A DNA stretch of 35,438 nt from Ignavibacteria bacterium. Its GTDB lineage: Bacteria > Bacteroidota > Ignavibacteria > Tepidaquicellales > Tepidaquicellaceae. The DNA is taken from contig JAEUSI010000016.1 of assembly GCA_016788375.1 (NCBI GenBank), positions 1 to 35,438 on the forward strand, given 5' to 3'. Every line of letters starts with the position of its first letter. The first letter of the stretch is position 1. Made by a program: the position numbers and the translations under genes. The notes under the pieces were generated by a model. It was not told the DNA's origin. It did not search any database and saw nothing but the letters and a program-made list of their open reading frames with translations. This document shows positions 1 through 6,202 of the stretch, piece by piece.

Positions 1-2
1 AA

Positions 3-104
3 ATAATGGAATATGCTGGCAGAATAAATATCAGAAACATCACTCCGGATATTTGTCCCGGTAAATTCATTTCAGAATCAATTGCAGGAGAGAGAAATAC
101 ATAA
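3..104 (+). CDS. C-terminal end of an upstream gene, unidentified (partial)
   Basis: An open frame enters from the left edge and reads about 33 residues, ending ...ESIAGERNT, before a TAA stop. That stop overlaps the ATG of the histidine kinase by one base (TAATG). Such an overlap is typical of translationally coupled genes, so the kinase is probably the second or later gene of an operon. Too little of the protein is present to assign a family. A chance open frame of this length is possible, but the TAATG junction favours a real gene. Confidence 0.5.
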   Translation: MMEYAGRINIRNITPDICPGKFISESIAGERNT

Positions 105-1315
105 TGGAAAACATGGTTACATCTGAATTTGACAAACAGCTTGAGACAATAAAAGACGGTTTACGGGAAAAATACAACATTCCCGAATCCGGTTTAAAAA
201 GCATAACTGATACAATTGAGAATGTGATTTATCAGATGATAAAGCTTATGAGGGAAGGAAAATCCGCTCACGAAAAGTTTTTTTCGGATATAATACTTAA
301 TTCCGTCGATGCAATTATAGGATTTGACAACGAGCATAAAATTTTTCTGTGGAATGTCGGTGCGGAAAAAATGTTCGGTTATACAAAGGATGAAGTTACA
401 AGAAAAGATTTTTCATTACTGATTCCCGATTACCTTCTGGAAAAAGGAGAAAAGGAATTTCTTATAAACGAGGTTCTTGAAAAGGGATTTCTTGCAAATT
501 ATGAGACTGAGAGAATTACAAAGTCCGGTGATATTATTAATGTAAGCATTTCAAGATTTCTGATTCATAACGAGCAAAAGGAGATAATCGGTTCTGTCGG
601 AATCATCAGGGACTTCACGAGAGTAAAGAAGCTGGAAAAGGAACTAAGGGAAAAAGAAAATCTTGCGCTTATCGGGGAAGTTGTATCGAGCATTGCGCAC
701 AGTCTGTCAAATCCTCTGAATATAATTTCCGGAAACGCAGACTTTCTGCTTCTGAATAAAAAAGAAGGTGATGATGAATACGAGGAATTAAAAACGATAG
801 TTGACGAGACAACTAGGATTACAAAATCCATCAGACATCTTCTGAACTTTTCCAGACCGGTCAAAGTAAACAGAACCGAAAATGACCTGAACGAACTGAT
901 ATTAAAAATTGTGACCGGAGTAAAATTCATTACCGGAAACAAGAAGATTAAAATTAGAAAATCGCTGGATAAGAAATTACCCCTCATAAAATTCGATTAT
1001 CCTCAGATTGAAGAATGCATTTCAAACATTGTTACTAATGCCGTTCAGGCAATTCAGTCAGACGGTGAAATTGAAATCAAGACTTCTCATAACGGAAGCT
1101 CGGTCAAAGTGGAAATATCGGACAACGGTCAGGGAATTCCGAAAGAAAATCAGGCAAAAATATTTCTTCCGTTTTTTTCATCAAAAGAATACGGAAAAGG
1201 CACAGGTCTCGGTTTATCTATTGCGCGGAAAGTTATCAAGGAACACAATGGTGAAATCAGGGTTAAATCAAACGTCGGCAAAGGGACTGTCTTTACGATC
1301 ATTCTTCCTTATTAA
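104..1315 (+). CDS. Cytoplasmic PAS-domain sensor histidine kinase (NtrB-like)
   Basis: 403 aa with no membrane segment, so a soluble sensor. A PAS domain spans about residues 62-175. The HisKA dimerisation helix carries the phospho-acceptor H199 in an H-S-L-S-N-P motif. The HATPase_c domain has an N-box near N308-N312, a G1 box D340-NGQG, an F-box near 353-358 and a G2 box GKGTGLGLS from residue 364, so it should be active. No PAS cysteine or heme ligand is obvious; the signal is unknown. The start is supported by an AGGAG-rich stretch at 86-94 and by one-base overlap with the preceding gene. The NtrC-type regulator 2.9 kb downstream lacks its own adjacent kinase and is the natural partner. 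The pairing is inferred from proximity and family. Confidence 0.93.
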   Translation: MENMVTSEFDKQLETIKDGLREKYNIPESGLKSITDTIENVIYQMIKLMREGKSAHEKFFSDIILNSVDAIIGFDNEHKIFLWNVGAEKMFGYTKDEVTRKDFSLLIPDYLLEKGEKEFLINEVLEKGFLANYETERITKSGDIINVSISRFLIHNEQKEIIGSVGIIRDFTRVKKLEKELREKENLALIGEVVSSIAHSLSNPLNIISGNADFLLLNKKEGDDEYEELKTIVDETTRITKSIRHLLNFSRPVKVNRTENDLNELILKIVTGVKFITGNKKIKIRKSLDKKLPLIKFDYPQIEECISNIVTNAVQAIQSDGEIEIKTSHNGSSVKVEISDNGQGIPKENQAKIFLPFFSSKEYGKGTGLGLSIARKVIKEHNGEIRVKSNVGKGTVFTIILPY

Positions 1316-1381
1316 TTAATTCAAAAATCCAATTCTGAAGCAATTGATCAACAATCCGTAAAGCATTAATCTAAATCAGAT

Positions 1382-2686
1382 TTACTTTACAAGAGACATT
1401 TTCTTTGTGAATTTAAAATCTTTTCCTTCTACATTGTAATAATAAACACCGCTGGGGAATCCTTCGGCATTCCATTTCAGTATGCTTGTACCTGCAGGCA
1501 GAATTCCTTTGTGAAGAACACCTGCTTCTCTGCCGAGATTATCAAAAACTTTAACCGTAAGATCCATCGGTTTAATCATTTCAATTTTAATACTGGTCTG
1601 AGGATTGAACGGATTTGGATAATTCTGACCTACAAAATATACATCAGGAACATTTACGGATATATGTTTTACATCTACTGTCCTGTCATATTTATATATA
1701 TACTGCCCTGCAGCATAACCGGCAGAATCTGAAACAAACAGGAAGTTCTGTATATTTTTACCGAATCCTGCATAAGCCCATGAATTTCCGCCGTCGGTAG
1801 TCCTGAAAGTAGAATCGGTATTCCCTCCTATCCATCCTGTGTTTTCATCGATGAAACCGATAGCTTCATATGTAAGTCCGGGTGAAGTTCTGAGATATTT
1901 AACTTCCCAGTTCAGTCCTCCGTTGGTTGTTTTCAGATAGTCAACAGGCGGGCTGAAGCTTTCAATAGCTAAATATCCTACATATCTGTTAATAAAATTT
2001 AACTTAAGTCCGAAAGTTTTTCTTCTGTTCCCGGTAAATACATTTCTCCAGCTGACGCCGCCGTCAGAAGTAAAAAGAACAACGCAGATTGCTTCATAAG
2101 GAAATACACCGATTGAACCCGAAGCAATGCCGGAATCCTTTGTAAAAAACTTACAGTCAAAAAGCGCAGTTGCATGAACACCGAGATTTATTGTCTGCCA
2201 GGTTGCGCCAGCATTGGTTGATCTTGTGAAATATGACGGAGCAATTTCAGAACCGACTAAGTAAATATTCGAATCGCCGATCAGCGATATACCATAAAAG
2301 CCGTGATCAGCCGGAGGAGGAATATTTGTGATTGGAGTCCAGTTAAATCCGCTGTTTGTAGTTTTGAATAATGGTCTTGCCGGATTTCTTGCTGTAAGCC
2401 AGCCAGTATTTTCATTTAAGAATGTTATATTCTGCAGAGAAGCCATAGGAAAAATAGTATCAGTTTGAGTCCAGTTATTTCCGCCGTTTGTGGTTTTAAA
2501 AACAGGTCCTTCGATGTTTATTACCCAGCCTGTATTTGCATTAAGGAAAAATAAATCCCAGAATCCTCCATAACAAAACGGTGATCCCGGAGTAATTACC
2601 CAGCCTGAACTCTGAGCAAAGATATAAGTATTAGCTAAAAGGAAATAAATACTGCAAATTATAAATATTTTTATTTTATTAATCAT
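1382..2686 (-). CDS. Secreted YCF48/BNR-like beta-propeller protein with T9SS sorting domain
   Basis: 434 aa from the chosen start. A Sec signal peptide (K-rich start, hydrophobic core, cleavage near ANTYIFA-Q) is followed by at least five repeats of the form F-x4-TGW ... TTNGGxxW. This is the YCF48/BNR-type blade also seen in the HCF136 photosystem assembly factor and in many secreted Bacteroidota proteins. The last 80 or so residues are a type A T9SS sorting domain starting NYPNPFNP and ending MSLVK, so the mature protein should be exported across the outer membrane and anchored or released. An in-frame ATG lies 24 bases upstream, but the strong Shine-Dalgarno six bases before 2686 decides for the shorter form. 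It overlaps the small Cys-rich gene by 8 bases. Substrate or ligand unknown. Confidence 0.88.
   Translation of the reverse strand: MINKIKIFIICSIYFLLANTYIFAQSSGWVITPGSPFCYGGFWDLFFLNANTGWVINIEGPVFKTTNGGNNWTQTDTIFPMASLQNITFLNENTGWLTARNPARPLFKTTNSGFNWTPITNIPPPADHGFYGISLIGDSNIYLVGSEIAPSYFTRSTNAGATWQTINLGVHATALFDCKFFTKDSGIASGSIGVFPYEAICVVLFTSDGGVSWRNVFTGNRRKTFGLKLNFINRYVGYLAIESFSPPVDYLKTTNGGLNWEVKYLRTSPGLTYEAIGFIDENTGWIGGNTDSTFRTTDGGNSWAYAGFGKNIQNFLFVSDSAGYAAGQYIYKYDRTVDVKHISVNVPDVYFVGQNYPNPFNPQTSIKIEMIKPMDLTVKVFDNLGREAGVLHKGILPAGTSILKWNAEGFPSGVYYYNVEGKDFKFTKKMSLVK
1389..1629 (-). repeat. Direct repeat, copy 1 (T9SS tail-coding)
   Basis: This 241-base stretch codes for most of the T9SS tail of the YCF48-like protein. 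It aligns without gaps to 3140-3380 on the same strand. Long runs are identical, including one of about 50 bases from the GTAAGATCCATCGG stretch onward. Confidence 0.85.
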
Positions 2687-2957
2687 GACCTTCCTCCCCC
2701 TGACATGCACATGGAGTATTTGCTGATGGATAAGGTCCGTACATCCACCATTTTTCTAAACAACAGTTTCTTGAAATTATTATATCCTGTTGATATTCTC
2801 CGCCGCATTTAAAGGACCATCTTGGATCGTTAATGCTTTCAGGATTTGTATTGTTACAGCAGGGTAATAACTTTCCGGTTTGCGGATTTGAATTTAAGGG
2901 GGGAGAGCTAAAATATAAAATGATTAAAACAAAAATAACGGATGAAATGATTCTCAC
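2679..2957 (-). CDS. Small secreted Cys-rich protein of unknown function
   Basis: 92 aa starting at a GTG codon. The start is fixed by an AAGGAGG Shine-Dalgarno five bases upstream (2963-2969). Residues 1-23 form a signal peptide. The mature part has seven cysteines, at 33, 34, 51, 65, 66, 83 and 85, in a CC...C...CC...C-x-C layout with aromatic clusters between them. I recognise no family. The stop overlaps the start of the downstream propeller gene by eight bases, and the propeller's Shine-Dalgarno sits inside this gene's last codons, so the two are probably translationally coupled. The cysteines could form disulfides in the periplasm or outside, or bind a metal. Existence is well supported by the two RBSs and the signal peptide; function is open. 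Confidence 0.68.
   Translation of the reverse strand: MRIISSVIFVLIILYFSSPPLNSNPQTGKLLPCCNNTNPESINDPRWSFKCGGEYQQDIIISRNCCLEKWWMYGPYPSANTPCACQGEEGHD
2693..2697 (-). promoter_or_regulatory. Shine-Dalgarno deciding the start of the YCF48-like gene
   Basis: On the minus strand GGAGG lies six bases before the ATG at 2686, within GGGGGAGGAAGGTC. It excludes the longer in-frame start at 2710, which has no such site, and it is embedded in the 3' codons of the Cys-rich gene. Confidence 0.85.
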
Positions 2958-2962
2958 AATTT

Positions 2963-2969
2963 CCTCCTT
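2963..2969 (-). promoter_or_regulatory. Shine-Dalgarno for the GTG-started Cys-rich gene
   Basis: AAGGAGG on the minus strand, five bases before the GTG at 2957. It is a near-perfect anti-16S match and supports the non-ATG start. Confidence 0.8.
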
Positions 2970-3067
2970 GTGTTTTGTATAAAATAATCCGGCTTGTCTG
3001 ATAGTTCAATGTAAAAAATTTTCACAAGCCTTATTGTAAAATATAACAAGATCCTGTTAACAATAAC

Positions 3068-3095
3068 CGCAATCTCTTAATGATAAGAGATTGCG
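3068..3095 (-). terminator. Hairpin downstream of the monoheme T9SS gene
   Basis: A perfect 12-bp stem (CGCAATCTCTTA paired with TAAGAGATTGCG) with the 4-base loop ATGA. It lies about 38 bases past the stop of the monoheme gene. On the minus strand it is followed by GTTATTGTTAAC, only moderately U-rich, so it may terminate partly or protect the mRNA 3' end. It would separate this gene from the Cys-rich/YCF48 pair. Confidence 0.65.
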
Positions 3096-3119
3096 ATCAT
3101 ATAAATTTTATTTGCTATT

Positions 3120-3133
3120 AGGACAATTGTCCT
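3120..3133. repeat. Perfect 14-bp palindrome at the stop of the monoheme gene
   Basis: AGGACAATTGTCCT is fully self-complementary and overlaps the last base of the stop codon. With no unpaired loop it is a poorer hairpin than a dimeric protein site; its role is unknown. Confidence 0.45.
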
Positions 3134-3936
3134 TATTTAACAAGAGACATTTTCTTTGTGTAATTAAAATCTTTTCCTGAGACTGTGTAATAATAAACTC
3201 CGCTCGGGAATCCGGCAGCATTCCATTTCAGTATGCTTGTACCTGCAGGCAGGATACCGTTTTGAAGAATTTCAACTTCATTGCCGAGATTATCAAATAC
3301 TTTAACTGTAAGATCCATCGGTTTAATCATTTCAATTTTAATACTGGTCTGAGGATTGAAAGGATTCGGATAATTCTGACTTAAAAAGAATTCGTTTGCG
3401 GAGGAAATATTTGATATTCCGGTTGGAAGTTTAACAACTACTCGTTTACTCTGAGCCCAGTTCCACTCATCGCCGCTGGAGCTTCCGCTGCTGTTTGTTG
3501 CAATTCCGTTAGCCCAGATTGTGTCAATTACAGCTCCAGCAGGAGCATTGTAATTAAAAGTAATTGATATCGTTCCGGCAGTCATTGCAAGATTATCGCT
3601 GTGAGTAATTTCTCCGTTTGTCAGATGAGTATTTGGGTAGACCGGAGTGAGCGAACCGTTTCTTACTGCAACGTCAAGACCTGCGCCTGTCTTTGTTGAC
3701 CTTGTAATTATAAGGGAATACTGAACAGACTGTCCGACAGTCACGGTATCAGGTCCGGAAATAACGACTGAAACGCCTGTAGTTGCTGAAGAACCGTGGC
3801 ATGAGCCGCATCCTGATGTTGAGGATTTTAAGGTTCTGCCGGTTCTGCCGTCAATATCACCGTAGAGATAGATACTTCCCGCTAAAAATATAAGCAGGAA
3901 TAAAGCTGAAAGAAATTTCTTTGAGAAAGTTTTCAT
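3133..3936 (-). CDS. T9SS-exported monoheme protein with a Reeler-like (choice-of-anchor V) domain
   Basis: 267 aa. A signal peptide (about residues 1-25) is followed by one heme-binding motif C43-G-S-C46-H47. Then comes a beta-sandwich of about 115 residues whose features (ISGPDTVTVGQ, GAGLDV, a W-N-W-A pair near the end) match the heme-bearing 'choice-of-anchor V' proteins of Bacteroidota, related to Reeler domains. A T9SS sorting domain starting NYPNPFNP ends the protein. Heme would be attached in the periplasm and the holoprotein then exported to the surface. The gene diverges from the sigma-54 activator gene and has a strong sigma-54-like promoter 27-41 bases upstream of its ATG. Electron transfer to or from the surface is inferred; no partner is shown. 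Confidence 0.82.
   Translation of the reverse strand: MKTFSKKFLSALFLLIFLAGSIYLYGDIDGRTGRTLKSSTSGCGSCHGSSATTGVSVVISGPDTVTVGQSVQYSLIITRSTKTGAGLDVAVRNGSLTPVYPNTHLTNGEITHSDNLAMTAGTISITFNYNAPAGAVIDTIWANGIATNSSGSSSGDEWNWAQSKRVVVKLPTGISNISSANEFFLSQNYPNPFNPQTSIKIEMIKPMDLTVKVFDNLGNEVEILQNGILPAGTSILKWNAAGFPSGVYYYTVSGKDFNYTKKMSLVK
3140..3380 (-). repeat. Direct repeat, copy 2 (T9SS tail-coding)
   Basis: Colinear 241-base partner of 1389-1629, coding for the T9SS tail of the monoheme protein. The nucleotide match extends through codon third positions, so divergence is recent or is suppressed by gene conversion. Confidence 0.85.
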
Positions 3937-3962
3937 AGATTTGTTTTTTGAAATGTCATTAC

Positions 3963-3978
3963 AGCAATTGTTATGCCT
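3963..3978 (-). promoter_or_regulatory. Sigma-54-type promoter for the monoheme T9SS gene
   Basis: Read on the minus strand the site is AGGCATAACAATTGCT. Against the sigma-54 consensus TGGCAYG-N4-TTGCW it keeps the invariant GG (-24) and GC (-12) at exact spacing. The expected start of transcription is near 3952, giving a leader of about 16 bases. It sits in the 307-base divergent region (3937-4243) next to a sigma-54 activator gene; apart from this and a -7-like motif near 4233 I see nothing else there. Confidence 0.65.
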
Positions 3979-4232
3979 GATTTTTAAAAATTGAAATACA
4001 ACTCAAATTAAATGTTTTCGAAAATCCGGTGTGGAGAAAATCAACAGTACATTTAGTAATTTAAATAAACTTCAGCAAACGTAATACAATAAACTGCATA
4101 TCCGGTATTTGATGTTTGAATTCCGGGATTGTTTGTTTTTTACAGAAATCCGGACTAAAATTCAAATTTGTTAAGAAACCTGATTAAAATATAAGGACAG
4201 AAAATCAACTGAATATTAAATTTAATTTTCTT

Positions 4233-4240
4233 TATTTTTG
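4233..4240 (+). promoter_or_regulatory. Possible Bacteroidota -7 element before the sigma-54 activator
   Basis: TATTTTTG fits the TAnnTTTG -7 motif of the Bacteroidetes housekeeping sigma factor and lies three bases before the ATG at 4244. No good -33 TTG is found at the usual distance. If real, the transcript would be almost leaderless. Confidence 0.3.
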
Positions 4241-4243
4241 AAT

Positions 4244-5596
4244 ATGACAGAAAATATTAAAATACTTGTGGTAGACGACGAAAAGAATTCCACAAAACTA
4301 ATGAAAAAAGTTCTGGAGCAGAACGGATATTCGGTTGATGAAGAAAATGACAGTTTAAACGCAAAGGAAATTATCCAGACCGGAGAGTATGATATTGTTA
4401 TTTCAGACATGCAGATGCCGGATCTGACCGGACTGGATTTACTGAAATCGAAGCCTGACGATGTATTGTTTATGCTCGTTACAGGATTCGGGTCAATTGA
4501 TTCTGCGGTCGAATCAATGAAAAACGGAGCTTTTGATTATATAAGCAAGCCTTTTAACATAGATGAATTTGTAATCAAGGTCGGAAAAGCTGCAGACAAC
4601 ATCAGGCTTAACAAGCAGTTGAATTTACTGAAATCGCAGGTAAAGGAAGATTATTCTTTCGGAAACATAATCGGAAAAAGCAGGAAAATGATGAATGTTT
4701 TCGAACTTATAAAGAAAGTATCAAAAGCCAAGGTAAATGTTCTAATTGAGGGAGAAAGCGGAACGGGTAAAGAGCTTGTTTCAAGAGCGATACATTTCAA
4801 CAGTTCGAGAAAAGAAGGTCCATTTATTGCGATAAACTGCAGCGCAATTCCTGATAATCTGCTCGAAAGCGAATTATTCGGACATACAAAAGGAGCTTTT
4901 ACAGGGGCTACCGATTTTCAGCGGGGTGTATTTGAGCAGGCAAACGGAGGAACACTTTTGCTTGATGAGATTGCAGACATGCCATTTAACCTGCAGTCAA
5001 AATTACTCCGTGTTATTGAAGACTGGGAAATAAAACCGCTCGGAAGCGATAAAGTAAAGAAAATAGATGTAAGACTTATCTCGGCGACTAATCAGAATCT
5101 CCGGGATCTCATAAGCAGGAAAAGATTCAGGGAAGATTTATATTTCAGAATCTCAACGGTTTCAATGACATTGCCTCCTTTGAATGAAAGACGTGAGGAT
5201 ATACCATTGCTTACGGATCACCTTCTCAAGAAATTTTCTCAGAAATTCGGAAGAAATCTCTCAATTGATGCCGGCAGCATGGAATTGCTGATTAATAACA
5301 ACTGGGCAGGAAACATCAGGGAACTTGAGAATGTCATAGAAAGGTCAGTAATTTCATCATCAACTGACGAACTTACAAAGAAGAGTTTCAGATTTCTGAA
5401 TGAACAAAACGGAAATAACGGAAATGAAAATAAAATTACAATAAACGGCAGATCCGGGGACATAAAGGAGATGGAGAAGCTGTTTATATCAAAAGTTCTG
5501 GAAGAAAATAACTGGAATAAACTGAAAGCCTCGCAGATACTCGGAATTGACAGAAAGACACTTTACAAGAAGATTAAGGATTATGATCTTGAATAA
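4244..5596 (+). CDS. NtrC-family sigma-54-dependent response regulator
   Basis: 450 aa from the ATG at 4244; an in-frame TTG six bases upstream is less likely. The receiver domain (1-118) has the acidic pair D11/D12, phospho-acceptor D55, T80 and K102, all intact. The AAA+ domain (about 140-370) has Walker A GESGTGK (170-176), the sigma-54-contacting GAFTGA loop (217-222) and Walker B LLLDE (238-242). A Fis-type helix-turn-helix ends the protein (about 424-446). All parts needed to activate sigma-54 promoters are present. The two sigma-54-like sites in this window lie on either side of this gene, one at the monoheme T9SS gene and one at the cytochrome operon. Its likely kinase is the PAS protein at the start of the window. 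Regulon membership is inferred. Confidence 0.96.
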   Translation: MTENIKILVVDDEKNSTKLMKKVLEQNGYSVDEENDSLNAKEIIQTGEYDIVISDMQMPDLTGLDLLKSKPDDVLFMLVTGFGSIDSAVESMKNGAFDYISKPFNIDEFVIKVGKAADNIRLNKQLNLLKSQVKEDYSFGNIIGKSRKMMNVFELIKKVSKAKVNVLIEGESGTGKELVSRAIHFNSSRKEGPFIAINCSAIPDNLLESELFGHTKGAFTGATDFQRGVFEQANGGTLLLDEIADMPFNLQSKLLRVIEDWEIKPLGSDKVKKIDVRLISATNQNLRDLISRKRFREDLYFRISTVSMTLPPLNERREDIPLLTDHLLKKFSQKFGRNLSIDAGSMELLINNNWAGNIRELENVIERSVISSSTDELTKKSFRFLNEQNGNNGNENKITINGRSGDIKEMEKLFISKVLEENNWNKLKASQILGIDRKTLYKKIKDYDLE

Positions 5597-5722
5597 GGGA
5601 TGATTTTTAATCAAATCCGCATCTTTTATAATAAACTTCAGCCGGACGGAAACACCATTCAGATTAAACAATTTAGCAGATTTATCCGGTAATTGCTATT
5701 GTTCTTATAATCAACACAGTTA

Positions 5723-5739
5723 TGTAGATTTATTCTACA
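5723..5739. promoter_or_regulatory. Inverted repeat, candidate activator (UAS) site upstream of the cytochrome operon
   Basis: TGTAGA-TTTAT-TCTACA is a perfect 6+6 inverted repeat with a 5-base spacer, centred about 80 bases upstream of the -24 element at 5810. That is where dimeric sites for NtrC-type activators usually lie. A 10-bp palindrome GATAATTATC follows at 5750-5759. No second copy of TGTAGA-N5-TCTACA is seen near the other sigma-54-like site. Confidence 0.45.
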
Positions 5740-5808
5740 AGTAATACATGATAATTATCTTAGACATTTAAATTCAGCTGTTTTTTGAAGAAAAATGCTG
5801 AATATGAG

Positions 5809-5824
5809 TGGCATACTTATTGTT
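5809..5824 (+). promoter_or_regulatory. Sigma-54-like promoter for the multiheme cytochrome operon
   Basis: TGGCATACTTATTGTT keeps TGGCAY, the N4 spacing and TTG of the sigma-54 consensus, but has GT in place of the usual GC at -12. Expected start near 5835, leader of about 20 bases before the ATG at 5855. It shares GGCATA and the A-TTG context with the site at 3963-3978. The -12 mismatch lowers confidence. The rest of 5597-5854 holds only the inverted repeats listed separately. Confidence 0.5.
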
Positions 5825-5854
5825 AGTTAAATGTATTATTAAACATTTGCTGCA

Positions 5855-6202
5855 ATGGAACAAAGACGAATTCATATATTGTGTCTGAAATCTGAAATTT
5901 GTTCATTAATAAAGAAAACGCTGACATTATCCGGATACGAAGTAACTTGTTCCGGAGGTGAAGAAATAAATGACAAAACAATCGAAGATATAAATGAAAT
6001 GACGGAATGTCTGATAATTGATACAGACATTGATTACCGGATAAGGGAAAAGGCGAAGGAAAAATTCGGCGAAAAATCAATAATCTGTCTGCCTTCACTT
6101 GAGAGTGAAAGTATATTGGGTGCAGGCACCAAAAAAATATCAGAGCCGTTAAGACTCAGTGAATTATCCGAAGCAGTAAAATCCGTATTTAAAACAAGTT
6201 AA
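5855..6202 (+). CDS. Degenerate response-regulator receiver domain, stand-alone
   Basis: 115 aa with the length and secondary-structure rhythm of a CheY-like receiver: a first strand HILCLKSE, GYEV, a third strand CLIIDTDID, a fourth strand SIICLPS, and GAGTKKISEP near the C-terminus. The presumed phospho-acceptor Asp is kept in IIDTD. The metal-binding acidic pair (normally DD after strand 1) is replaced by K-S, and the conserved K-P by E-P, so ordinary phosphorylation is doubtful. There is no output domain. It is the first gene of the cytochrome operon; its TAA overlaps the next ATG by one base (TAATG), implying coupled translation with the 19-heme protein. It may be an adaptor or a vestigial regulator. 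The fold assignment is by motif rhythm only. Confidence 0.6.
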   Translation: MEQRRIHILCLKSEICSLIKKTLTLSGYEVTCSGGEEINDKTIEDINEMTECLIIDTDIDYRIREKAKEKFGEKSIICLPSLESESILGAGTKKISEPLRLSELSEAVKSVFKTS

